A stretch of 64,000 bases of DNA from Afipia sp. P52-10 (GTDB lineage: Bacteria; Pseudomonadota; Alphaproteobacteria; Rhizobiales; Xanthobacteraceae), in contig NZ_AZSJ01000003.1 in NCBI RefSeq assembly GCF_000516555.1, positions 2,103,302 to 2,167,301 on the forward strand, in the 5' to 3' direction. Below are positions 44,872 through 53,081 of this stretch, piece after piece. Each line of letters starts with the position of its first letter. Within the stretch, counting starts at the first letter, position 1. The notes beneath the pieces were generated by a model. That model was given only the letters and a program-made list of their open reading frames with translations. It searched no databases and was not told where the DNA came from. Made by a program: the position numbers and the translations under genes.

Positions 44872-45897
44872 ATGATGATGACGACGATGGGGGCGATCGC
44901 TCGGCGGACAAGTTGCGAGGCCGGCCTGTCCGGCCTTTGTTGGATGGTCGTGGCATCATTGGCTTGCGTCGTCATGTTGGCGCAGCCCGCGCATGCGCAA
45001 ACTTTTCCGACGAAGCCGCTGCGGCTGATCGTGCCGTTTCCCGCCGGCAGCGCTTCGGACAGCGCGGCGCGCATTCTGGCCAAGGCGATGGGCGAGGAGC
45101 TGAAGCAGCCGGTCGTGGTCGAGAACAAGCCCGGCGCCAACGGCATTCTCGGCGTCGAGCAGGTCAAGCTCGCGGCCGGCGATCCCTACGTGCTGCTGGT
45201 CACGGCGAGCACCACCCATGCCGCCAACCTCAGTCTCTACAAGCAACTGCCCTATGACCCGGTGAAGGATTTCACGCCGCTGGCGAAGATCGGCGTCACC
45301 GCATTCGTCCTGATGGTGCGGCCGGATTTTCCCGCAGCCACCATGCAGGAATTCCTGGCCTATGCGCGGCAGCGCTCCGGCAAGCTGAACTACGCGCACG
45401 GCACCGCGGGCATGCTGGCGTCGGCGTCGCTGCTGGCGAAGATGGGCGGCTTCGCCGCGCAAGGCATCGCCTACAAGGGCAATCCGCCGGCCTTGATCGA
45501 CCTAATGGGCGGCGTGGTCGATTTCAGCTTCGTCGATGTCGGCAATGCCGCCGTGCAGATGAAGAGCGGCAAGCTGAAGGGGCTCGGCGTCACCATGCTT
45601 CGCCGCACGGTGCTCGCGCCGGAGCTGCCGACGATCGCTGAGGCCGGAAACATGCCGGGCTTCGAGATCGTGCCCTGGGTCGGCCTGCTCGCGCCGGCGA
45701 ATATCGGCAACGATGCTCGCGACACGCTGATGAAGGCGGCCATGGCCGCGCTCGGCAAGTCCGAGGTCAAGGCGCAGCTCACCACCGCGGGGCTCGATCC
45801 GGAGCCGCTGGACGGCGACGGGCTGGCCCGCACGATCGATGCCGACATCAAGCTGTGGGCGCGCGTGCTCAGCGAGGCCGGCGTGCAGCCGGAGTAA
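44872..45897 (+). CDS. Bug/TctC-type tripartite tricarboxylate binding protein (1)
   Basis: A 341-residue periplasmic binding protein with a signal peptide ending PAHAQ. The family pattern is TFPTKPLRLIVPFPAGSASDSAARILAKAMGEELKQPVVVENKPGANGILG. It binds an organic acid. The start among the ATG cluster 44872-44878 is uncertain. No TctA or TctB permease gene is in the window, so the partner permease may be elsewhere or the protein may act as a sensor. Confidence 0.88.
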   Translation: MMMTTMGAIARRTSCEAGLSGLCWMVVASLACVVMLAQPAHAQTFPTKPLRLIVPFPAGSASDSAARILAKAMGEELKQPVVVENKPGANGILGVEQVKLAAGDPYVLLVTASTTHAANLSLYKQLPYDPVKDFTPLAKIGVTAFVLMVRPDFPAATMQEFLAYARQRSGKLNYAHGTAGMLASASLLAKMGGFAAQGIAYKGNPPALIDLMGGVVDFSFVDVGNAAVQMKSGKLKGLGVTMLRRTVLAPELPTIAEAGNMPGFEIVPWVGLLAPANIGNDARDTLMKAAMAALGKSEVKAQLTTAGLDPEPLDGDGLARTIDADIKLWARVLSEAGVQPE

Positions 45898-45954
45898 GTC
45901 CGGCTTTCAGGCTTCGTCCGACAGACGCCTGATGCGCGGCGTTCTGAACGCAAA

Positions 45955-45983
45955 ACGGGCCGGCGTGGTGCGTGTCGGCCCGT
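45955..45983. terminator. Bidirectional terminator-like hairpin between convergent Bug genes
   Basis: ACGGGCCG (45955-45962) pairs with CGGCCCGT (45976-45983). Read on the minus strand it is followed by TTTT, so it could terminate the second Bug gene; read on the plus strand it lies after the first. Confidence 0.65.
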
Positions 45984-46013
45984 TGCGTGAGATATGCGTT
46001 AAGGACGCCGGGT

Positions 46014-46976
46014 CTATTCGACCTTGGGCAGCGCCGCGGCCTTCACGATCTTGCCCCAGATATCATTGTCCTTCCGCATGCGCGCGCCGAATTCGTCAGG
46101 TGTCGAGCTCTGTCCCGGCGTGCCCGCCTCGAGCAGCTTCTTCGCCAACTCGGGGTCGGCCAGCGCCTTGCGCGCGGCGTCATTCAGCTTGCTGATGATC
46201 GCCGGCGGCGTCCCGGCAGGCGCGACCAGGCCGGTGTAGGACTCGCCGACGATCTCGGGATAGCCGCTTTCCTTGAACGTCGGCGCGTTCGGGAAACCTT
46301 CGAACCGGGTGTCGCCGAACACGCCGATGACCCGCAGCAGGCCGGCTTCGTGCTGCGATACGACCGTCGGGCCGATCGCGTCGAACAGCATGTCGATATT
46401 GCCGCCGATCAGGTCGTTCACGGCCGGTCCGCCGCCCCGATAGGGCACATGGGTAAAGTCGACCTTCAGATCCTGGCTGATCATCAGGCCCAGCAGATGG
46501 GCGATGGTGCCTGCTCCCGGTGTGCCGTATGACGGCTGCTTCGCCTTGATGTAGTCGATCAGCTCTTTCGGATTGTTGACGGCGAGGCCCTTCTTGACCG
46601 CAGCGATGACCGGCACGCGCGTCGTCTGCGAGATCGGTGCGAAGCTGTCGAGGGTGTAGTCGACCTTGCTGTACAGATGCGGGGCGATCGCGGCGGTCGA
46701 TTGGGTGATGACGAACAGCGTGTAGCCATCCTTCGGCGCCCGCGCAGCCATCGCCGCGCCGACCGTGGTGCCAGCTCCCGGCTTGTTCTCGACGATGATC
46801 GGTCCCTTCACGAAGTCCTTCATCTTGTCGACGATCAGACGGATCGAGGCGTCGGTCGAACCGCCCGCCGCATAGGGCAGGATCACCGTGATCGGCTTGT
46901 TCGGATAAGTATCGGCGGACGCCGGCGCCGTACTGGCCAGAAGACCAAGGAGAAGGGCTGTCGCTGCATGTTTCAT
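46014..46976 (-). CDS. Bug/TctC-type tripartite tricarboxylate binding protein (2)
   Basis: A 320-residue periplasmic binding protein. Signal peptide MKHAATALLLGLLASTAPASA. The family pattern is NKPITVILPYAAGGSTDASIRLIVDKM and GPIIVENKPGAGTTVGAAM. It is convergent with Bug 1. No permease gene is nearby. It is on the same strand as IclR4 but 570 bp downstream of it. Confidence 0.9.
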   Translation of the reverse strand: MKHAATALLLGLLASTAPASADTYPNKPITVILPYAAGGSTDASIRLIVDKMKDFVKGPIIVENKPGAGTTVGAAMAARAPKDGYTLFVITQSTAAIAPHLYSKVDYTLDSFAPISQTTRVPVIAAVKKGLAVNNPKELIDYIKAKQPSYGTPGAGTIAHLLGLMISQDLKVDFTHVPYRGGGPAVNDLIGGNIDMLFDAIGPTVVSQHEAGLLRVIGVFGDTRFEGFPNAPTFKESGYPEIVGESYTGLVAPAGTPPAIISKLNDAARKALADPELAKKLLEAGTPGQSSTPDEFGARMRKDNDIWGKIVKAAALPKVE

Positions 46977-47546
46977 CTGCTGCACTCTCTCGTCGATTGA
47001 GGATGGATCGTTGAGGCCGCGCATGATGCGCGCGACGGCTCGCGGCGGAAGGCGTCCGGTTAGCGTCGTCTGTCCCGCAGGTTGCGGCAGTGGGAAGATG
47101 TTCACTGCACCAGCGGCTCGTGCGCGAAGAGCCGTTGGATGATGAAGGATTTGGAAGAGCCCGGAGCAATTGGCTTCAGCGTCGGGCGATTCATCGTCTG
47201 ACGGTGACGGGCGTGTCCTCCGCGCTGGTATCGTCTTTGTTGCATGCAATCTGGCGAGCAGGCCGTTCGCCTGTCAAGTACGGGTATCCGTATCTCATTC
47301 GCATATACGAATAGGCTGCGACGATGCCAACCTTGACGCGGGGCGCGAGCGCGACGCGAACGGGCGCGATGATGGGAAAGAATGTGATGCGGACAGCGCC
47401 AATGGTCCACCGGTCACGCGGGGCGGGCAACGCGCGTCTTGAACATTTTGGTTCTGATCGAATCAGAACCAAAACTCTCGATTCTTGTCTGTCGCGCTTT
47501 CTTCACGCGAACCGGTTTCCATTTCGCCCGAAAACGCGCTAGCCGT
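46977..47546. promoter_or_regulatory. Long intergenic region with a candidate IclR operator
   Basis: A gap of 570 bp. It contains the near-palindrome ATTCGCATATACGAAT (47297-47312; arms ATTCGCAT and ATACGAAT, one mismatch), similar to one at 38074. A separate palindromic block lies at 47446-47540. It should hold the Bug 2 promoter. No gene is seen. Confidence 0.5.
47446..47540. repeat. Palindromic intergenic element
   Basis: TTTTGGTTCTGAT (47446-47458) and ATCAGAACCAAAA (47462-47474) form a perfect 13-bp hairpin with a 3-nt loop. It is followed by a CTTCACGCGAACCGG-type stretch ending near 47540. I recall similar blocks dispersed in genomes of this bacterial family, but I cannot check the copy number here. 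Confidence 0.6.
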
Positions 47547-48392
47547 TCACACCTGCGCCGCCGGATATCCCAGCAGGCGTGAAATGCCTAGGCTCGCGGC
47601 GCGAGCCTTCTCGCATAATTCCCTGGCCCGATGTGCGACGCGGCCCGACGGGGCGGCGATGACCAGGCTGGCGATCGCCGAGCCGTCATGATCGTAGATC
47701 GGCGCGGCAATGCCGGTGAAGCCTTCCGACGACTGGTTGATCGAAACGCAGACGCCGGCGCGGGCGACCGACCGGATCCGTCGCCGCAGCGCCGCCTTGT
47801 TGGTGATGGTGTTGGAGGCGAGCGCCTGGAGCTTGACGGTCTTGATATAGCGTTCGACCCCGGCGTCGGACTGGTGCGACAGCAGCAGCAGCCCGCCGGC
47901 GGTGCAGTAGAGCGGCCGCCGGTCGCCGACCGCGGCGGCGAGGGTCGGTGCTTGGCTGGATGCCACTTTGTCGAGGTGGACGATCTCGTCCTTGGCTGCG
48001 GTCAGCGTCGTGAGCACGGCGGTTTCGCCGGTCTCTGCGGCCGTCCGCACGAGAATCGGCCGCGCGATCCGCGGAAGCGAGCGATGCGCGACGATCTGAT
48101 GCGCCAGGACAAGGCTTTCCGGGCCGAGCTCGTAGACGAGGCCGTTCTGAGCGATGTGGCCGGCTTCGCAGAGGCTGCGAAGCACGATCAGCAAGCTGGT
48201 CTTCGGTGTGTTGAGCTGCCGTGCGAGTTGGGCCAGCGTGCGGCCTTCCTGCGTCAACGCCTGAAGCACCATCAGCGAGCGCTGCGGCGACTTCGCGGGT
48301 GCCCGGCGGCTTCGGGCCGGCGCGGCGCCGTTCACGCTGGCGCGGTTGGCGGGATTGAGGACGTCGACGGAATGATCGGTGCTTTGCAGCAT
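47547..48392 (-). CDS. IclR-family transcriptional regulator (4)
   Basis: A 281-residue regulator with a winged helix (LAQLARQLNTPKTSLLIVLRSL, about 53-74) and an effector domain (ETAVLTTLTAAKDEIVHLDK, GIAAPIYDHDGSAIASLVIAAP). It lies just downstream (6 bp) of IclR5, so the two could be co-transcribed. Confidence 0.92.
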   Translation of the reverse strand: MLQSTDHSVDVLNPANRASVNGAAPARSRRAPAKSPQRSLMVLQALTQEGRTLAQLARQLNTPKTSLLIVLRSLCEAGHIAQNGLVYELGPESLVLAHQIVAHRSLPRIARPILVRTAAETGETAVLTTLTAAKDEIVHLDKVASSQAPTLAAAVGDRRPLYCTAGGLLLLSHQSDAGVERYIKTVKLQALASNTITNKAALRRRIRSVARAGVCVSINQSSEGFTGIAAPIYDHDGSAIASLVIAAPSGRVAHRARELCEKARAASLGISRLLGYPAAQV

Positions 48393-48398
48393 GGGATG

Positions 48399-49208
48399 TC
48401 ATCCACGTTGGGAGCGGAGAACCTTCGTGATCGCGTCGGCCGCCGCGCGCAGGCTGGCGCCGGTGTCTTCGATCGCCTTGGCCGTCAGGGCCGAGCTGAG
48501 CCCCATCGCCGTGATGACGAAGAGAATGCGGCCCTCGCTGTCGAAGATCGGCGCGGCGACGCCGTTGGCGGCACTCACGGGGGAATCGGTGATCGTCGCA
48601 TGGCCCACCGCGCGGGCCGTGTTGAGCTGTTCGCGATAAGCCTTCTGCGTCGGTGGCGGCAATCCGGGCACCGGCGAGACGCCGACGCTCTTGAGCAGCG
48701 ATTCGCTTTCCTCGGCCGATAGAAACGCCATGAAGCAGCGGCCGCTCATGCCTTCGGTGATGCGAAACCGCGTGCCCACCGCGATGCTGATGCGAACGTC
48801 GCCACCGGGCTCTTCCTTGTCCACCACCATCAGATGCTCGTGACTGACGCGCGCCACCACAAAGGTCGTCAGCCGGGTCTTGCGGGCGAACTCGACGAGA
48901 TGAGTGCGCGCCTTCTCCACGAACGCGAAGTCGCGGCTCACGGCGCCGCCGAGTTCGAGCAGGCTCAGGCCCAGCCGGTAGGTCTTCGCCCGCTCGTCGA
49001 AGGCAACGATGTTGTGGTGCTGAAGGGTCTTGAGGATCGCGTAGCAGGCGCTGGAGCCGATGGTGAGCGCCTGCGCCACTTCGGTCACGGTGGCCTGCTG
49101 CCGCCGCTGCAGCAGGCGCAGGATGCGCACCGACCGATCGACCGCAGGTACCATGTAGGGCGTTGCCTTGGTCGAGGAGCCCGAAGCGGCGGCTTTTACG
49201 CGCGGCAT
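48399..49208 (-). CDS. IclR-family transcriptional regulator (5)
   Basis: A 269-residue regulator. The ATG at 49208 has a strong AAGG-type site (GGAAGG) 5 bp upstream; longer starts are unlikely. The winged helix is ATVTEVAQALTIGSSACYAILKTL, then the effector domain (GVAAPIFDSEGRILFVITAMG). It is divergent from the Bug 3/CoA-transferase operon, which it probably controls; palindromes lie between them. Confidence 0.92.
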   Translation of the reverse strand: MPRVKAAASGSSTKATPYMVPAVDRSVRILRLLQRRQQATVTEVAQALTIGSSACYAILKTLQHHNIVAFDERAKTYRLGLSLLELGGAVSRDFAFVEKARTHLVEFARKTRLTTFVVARVSHEHLMVVDKEEPGGDVRISIAVGTRFRITEGMSGRCFMAFLSAEESESLLKSVGVSPVPGLPPPTQKAYREQLNTARAVGHATITDSPVSAANGVAAPIFDSEGRILFVITAMGLSSALTAKAIEDTGASLRAAADAITKVLRSQRG

Positions 49209-49263
49209 GACCACCTTCCGTGAGCCCCTTGCGGAGAGGCCATCATCTGCGATAACTGTATAT

Positions 49264-49288
49264 AGAATACTATTCTGCATATAGAATA
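49264..49288. promoter_or_regulatory. Operator candidate, AGAAT-N3-ATTCT, between IclR5 and Bug 3
   Basis: AGAAT-ACT-ATTCT (49264-49276) is a perfect palindrome. A further half-site, AGAATA, lies at 49283-49288. The same spacing of arms occurs at 43538-43550 near IclR3. Confidence 0.55.
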
Positions 49289-49316
49289 ACGACGACCGGG
49301 TGGGAGCGCAAGGGGG

Positions 49317-50273
49317 ATGGTCCGTTTAGTCTGCGTGTTGATGGCAGCACTGCTGGCCGCGCCGATGGCTTCGGCCGCGCCGGGTTATCCGGATCGGCCA
49401 GTCAAGATCATCGTGCCGTTCTCGCCGGGCAGCGGCGGCGACACTGTGGCCCGCATGGTCGCCGACGAACTGCGCAAGTCGCTCGGCGGTTCGTTCGTGG
49501 TCGAAAATCGTCCGGGCGCTTCCGGGCAGATCGGTACTGAGGCAGCGGCGAAGTCTCCGGCCGATGGATACACGCTGCTGCAGACCTCCTCGGCGCAGAA
49601 TTCGGCGGGGCCTTGGCTGGTGAAGACGCTGAGCTACGATCCGATCAAGGACTTCGCCCACATCGCCCGCGTCATCACGGTGCCGTTCCTGCTGGTCGTG
49701 CCGCCCGAACTGCCGGTCAAAACGGTGCAGGAGTTCATCGATTACGCGCGCAAGAACCCCGGCCTTGCCTATGGCCATGGGTCGGCCACCGCGCAGGTCG
49801 CATCGGCGACGTTCTCGACGCTGGCGGGCCTCAACACCATGAACGTGCCGTACAAGAGCCAACCGCCGGCAGTGATCGACCTGATGGCCGGGCGGATTCA
49901 ATTCATGATGGCGGACCTGTCAGTGGTCGGCGAACAGGTCAAGGCCGGCAAGCTCAAGGCGCTGGCGATCACGGCGCGCAACCGCTCACCGGGGTTTCCC
50001 GACGTGCCGACGCTTGCGGAGCAAGGCATGACCGGCTTCGACCTCGAGGTCTGGGTCGGCATCGGTGCGCCGGCGGGCACGCCTGAAGCCATCGTCAAGC
50101 TGCTCAGCGGCGAGATCATGAAGATGGGGCAGCGCGATGACGTGCGGCAGCGCTTCCAGGCGGTGGGCTTCGATCTCGCGCCCAACACCGTCTCCGACCA
50201 CGCGGCCTTCTTGCGGGAGCAGCTCGACAGCTGGGGCCGGCGCATCAAGGACGCAGGAATTCAACCCGAATAA
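49317..50273 (+). CDS. Bug/TctC-type tripartite tricarboxylate binding protein (3)
   Basis: A 318-residue periplasmic binding protein with a signal peptide ending SAAPG. The family pattern is DRPVKIIVPFSPGSGGDTVARMVADELRKSLGG. It is very similar along its whole length to the next gene, so the pair came from a tandem duplication. It is the first gene of an operon that continues through two CoA-transferase subunits and a CaiB-type CoA-transferase. Confidence 0.9.
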   Translation: MVRLVCVLMAALLAAPMASAAPGYPDRPVKIIVPFSPGSGGDTVARMVADELRKSLGGSFVVENRPGASGQIGTEAAAKSPADGYTLLQTSSAQNSAGPWLVKTLSYDPIKDFAHIARVITVPFLLVVPPELPVKTVQEFIDYARKNPGLAYGHGSATAQVASATFSTLAGLNTMNVPYKSQPPAVIDLMAGRIQFMMADLSVVGEQVKAGKLKALAITARNRSPGFPDVPTLAEQGMTGFDLEVWVGIGAPAGTPEAIVKLLSGEIMKMGQRDDVRQRFQAVGFDLAPNTVSDHAAFLREQLDSWGRRIKDAGIQPE

Positions 50274-50290
50274 CGACAAAGGATACGGGC

Positions 50291-51247
50291 ATGATAGTGA
50301 TCCGCTGGCTGGCAGGGCTCGGGCTGGCCATCTCTCTCTCCGCTCAGGCTTACGCGTTTCCGGGCGACAGGCCGGTGCGGATCATCGTTCCGTTCACCGC
50401 AGGCAGCGCCAGCGACACGGTCGCGCGGGTGGTGGCGGACGAGCTGCGCAAGACGCTCGGCGGCACTTACGTCATCGAGAACAAGCCGGGTGCCTCGGGG
50501 CAGATCGGCAGCGAGCAGGTGGCCAAGGCAACGGCCGATGGTCATACGCTGCTACTGACGACCTCCGCCACCCATTCCGCGCGCCCCTGGCTGGTGAAAT
50601 CCTATCCGTTCGACCCGCTGAAGGATTTCGTTCACGTTGCGCGGGTGATCTCCGTGCCGTTCCTGCTGGTCGTGCATCCCGGCCTGCCGGTGCAGACCGT
50701 CAAGGAGTTCATCGCCTACGCGCAGAAGAATCCGGGTCTGGCCTATGGATACGGCTCGGCGACGTCGCAGGTCGCGGCGGCGACCTTCACCAGCCTTGCC
50801 AAGATCGAAGCGCTCAGCGTTCCCTACAAGAGCCAGCCGCCGGCCGTGATCGATCTGATGGAGGGGCGGATCACGTTCATGATGGCCGATCCGTCGATCG
50901 CCGCCGAGCAGATCCAGGCGGGCAAGCTGCGCGCCATCGCCATCACCGCGCCCGTGCGTTCGGCGCAGCTGCCGGACGTGCCGACCCTGGCGGAATCCGG
51001 CATGGGCGAGTTCGATCCGGAGGTCTGGCTCGGCATCGGCGCGCCGGCGGGCACGCCTGCCGAGGTCGTCAAAGCGATCAACGCCGAGATCATCAAGATG
51101 GGGCGGCGCGACGACGTGCGGCAGCGCTTCGCCCAGCTCGGTCTGGACCTCACGCCGAACAGCGCGGAGGAGCAGACGGCCTATGTGCGCGCCCAGCTTG
51201 CCGCCTGGGGCAAGCGCATCAAGGATGCCGGGATTCAGCCGGAATGA
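50291..51247 (+). CDS. Bug/TctC-type tripartite tricarboxylate binding protein (4)
   Basis: A 318-residue binding protein, a close paralogue of the preceding gene. Shared stretches include DTVARxVADELRK and SVPYKSQPPAVIDLM, and both end RIKDAGIQPE. Its stop overlaps the start of the CoA-transferase alpha gene (ATGA at 51244-51247). The two binding proteins may differ in ligand. Confidence 0.9.
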   Translation: MIVIRWLAGLGLAISLSAQAYAFPGDRPVRIIVPFTAGSASDTVARVVADELRKTLGGTYVIENKPGASGQIGSEQVAKATADGHTLLLTTSATHSARPWLVKSYPFDPLKDFVHVARVISVPFLLVVHPGLPVQTVKEFIAYAQKNPGLAYGYGSATSQVAAATFTSLAKIEALSVPYKSQPPAVIDLMEGRITFMMADPSIAAEQIQAGKLRAIAITAPVRSAQLPDVPTLAESGMGEFDPEVWLGIGAPAGTPAEVVKAINAEIIKMGRRDDVRQRFAQLGLDLTPNSAEEQTAYVRAQLAAWGKRIKDAGIQPE

Positions 51248-52158
51248 TCGAGCGGACGTCCAAGCAAAAACAGGCGCAGGAGGCGCTGGCCTGCCTGCGG
51301 GACGGCGCCATCGTCGCCATCGGCGGCTCGCTGTTTCACAACAAGCCGATGAGCCTCGTGCGCGAGATCGCCCGCCGCGGTGTGCGCGACCTGACGGTCG
51401 TCGCTGTGACCCAGGCCTCGATCGACGTCGACCTGCTGGTTGCTGCGGGCTGCGTCGCCGAAGTGCGGGTGCCGTATCTCGGTCTCGAACATCACGGACT
51501 CGCGCTCAACGTCCGTCGCTTCGTGACGGAGGGGCGCATCAAGATCTGGGACTGCGATGAAACCCAGGTGATCGCCGGCATGGAGGCGGCGGCGAAGGAT
51601 CTGCCGTCGGGTCTGACCAAGACCGGTGTCGGCACCGACCTGCCGCGCAGCAATCCCGACTTCAAGCCGGTGGTGGACGCCTTCACCGGCGAGCCGATGA
51701 TCGCAGTGCCCGCGCTGCGGCCGGATGTCGCCCTGCTGCATGCGACAGAGGGCGACCGATGGGGCAATCTGGCCTATGCGGGCTATCCGTTCTCGGATGT
51801 GCTGATCGCGGAGGCGACGCATCGCAGCGGCGGCAAGGTGATCGCCAGCGTGGACGAGGTGGTGCCCGCCAGCCGCTTCTCCGGCGATCCCTTCCATGCC
51901 GACATCGCCCATATCCTTGTAGATGCCGTGGTCGAGGCGCCGTGGGGCGCGCATCCGTGTTCGTCGCACGGTAACTATCAGTACGACGACGGCTTTCTTG
52001 CGCGCTACCAGCAGCATGCGCGCGAGGGCGCGACGGCGATGGCCGCTTGGCTCGATGCGCATGTGCTGACGCCCGCGAGTCACGATGCCTATCTCGACCG
52101 CTTTCTGACGCCGACGCTGATTGCTGCCATGAGGCGAGACATCTATGCCCGTCAATGA
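51244..52158 (+). CDS. Glutaconate-type CoA-transferase, subunit A
   Basis: A 304-residue class I CoA-transferase alpha-like subunit. It has ACLRDGAIVAIGGSLFHNKPMSLVREIARRG, DLTVVAV and HATEGDRWGNLAY. Together with subunit B it should move CoA from a donor such as succinyl-CoA or acetyl-CoA to the imported acid. The acid is unknown; glutaconate is only the family namesake. It overlaps the next gene by 14 bp. Confidence 0.87.
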   Translation: MIERTSKQKQAQEALACLRDGAIVAIGGSLFHNKPMSLVREIARRGVRDLTVVAVTQASIDVDLLVAAGCVAEVRVPYLGLEHHGLALNVRRFVTEGRIKIWDCDETQVIAGMEAAAKDLPSGLTKTGVGTDLPRSNPDFKPVVDAFTGEPMIAVPALRPDVALLHATEGDRWGNLAYAGYPFSDVLIAEATHRSGGKVIASVDEVVPASRFSGDPFHADIAHILVDAVVEAPWGAHPCSSHGNYQYDDGFLARYQQHAREGATAMAAWLDAHVLTPASHDAYLDRFLTPTLIAAMRRDIYARQ

Positions 52159-52936
52159 TGCATCGTGGTCGTGGCCGGAGCTCGCGGCCGTTGTCCTCAG
52201 CCGCGAACTCCGCGACGGTGAGGTGGGCTCGCCCGGCGGCTCGCGCAGCGAAATCCCGCTCGCCGCGGCGCGCCTGGCGCAGCTCACGCACGCACCGAAT
52301 CTGGCGATCATCACCAGTGCGGCCGGTTTCGTCGCCAACATGGTTGGCAAGCCGTGGAGCCCGCTGTTCTCCTCGACGATGGACTGGCGCAACGTTTATG
52401 CGGGGACCGAGGCGGTGCTGCCCTCCAGCGGCGTCTTCCACACGCGGCGCGACTGGTTCTTCGCCGGCGCGTTGCAGGTGGACGCCTACGGCAACATCAA
52501 TCTCAGCGCGATCCGCATGAAGGATGGCACCGAGATGCGCGGGCCGGGAGCGGCCGGTCTCGCCTATTCGTCGACCATGGCGCGGCGCTACTTCATCTAC
52601 ATGCACGAGCATTCGCGGCGATCGTTCGTGCCGCAGCTCGATTATCGCACGGCGATCGGTTTCGGCGACGGACCTGGCAGCCGCGAGCGGCTCGGCTTGC
52701 GCGGCGGTGGGCCGGCGCTGGTCATCAGTCCCCGAGGGGTGATGGATTTCGACGAAGCGACCCGGCGTCTGCGGCTGCGTTCGGTCCATCCGGGGCACAG
52801 CGTGGAGGAGCTTGTGGAGAACACCGGCTGCGCGCTGATGGTGCCGGCGGCGGTGCCGGAGACGACGGCGCCGTCGCAGCGGGAGTTGGATGTCCTGCGT
52901 CATCAGGTGGATGTCGGCGGCGTCCTGCGCCGCTAG
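52145..52936 (+). CDS. Glutaconate-type CoA-transferase, subunit B
   Basis: A 263-residue beta-like subunit. It has RNVYAGTEAVLPSSGVFHTRRDWFFAGALQVDAYGNINLSAI, close to the family pattern around the CoA-binding loop, and GLRGGGPALVISPRGVMDF. The start overlaps the end of subunit A by 14 bp, as expected for a coupled complex. The catalytic glutamate of the family is most likely Glu88, in AGTEAVLP. Confidence 0.87.
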   Translation: MPVNDASWSWPELAAVVLSRELRDGEVGSPGGSRSEIPLAAARLAQLTHAPNLAIITSAAGFVANMVGKPWSPLFSSTMDWRNVYAGTEAVLPSSGVFHTRRDWFFAGALQVDAYGNINLSAIRMKDGTEMRGPGAAGLAYSSTMARRYFIYMHEHSRRSFVPQLDYRTAIGFGDGPGSRERLGLRGGGPALVISPRGVMDFDEATRRLRLRSVHPGHSVEELVENTGCALMVPAAVPETTAPSQRELDVLRHQVDVGGVLRR

Positions 52937-53081
52937 CACATGATCCGGACCGGGACGGCCGCGTCGGCACGACGCGTGTCGCGGTTCTCCCGAAGCGATC
53001 ATGGGCGAATGAAGACCCAGAGCACGATGATGGTTCGTTCGAATGTCATCGCGCCGCTAACCAAACAACGAGACGGAGACG

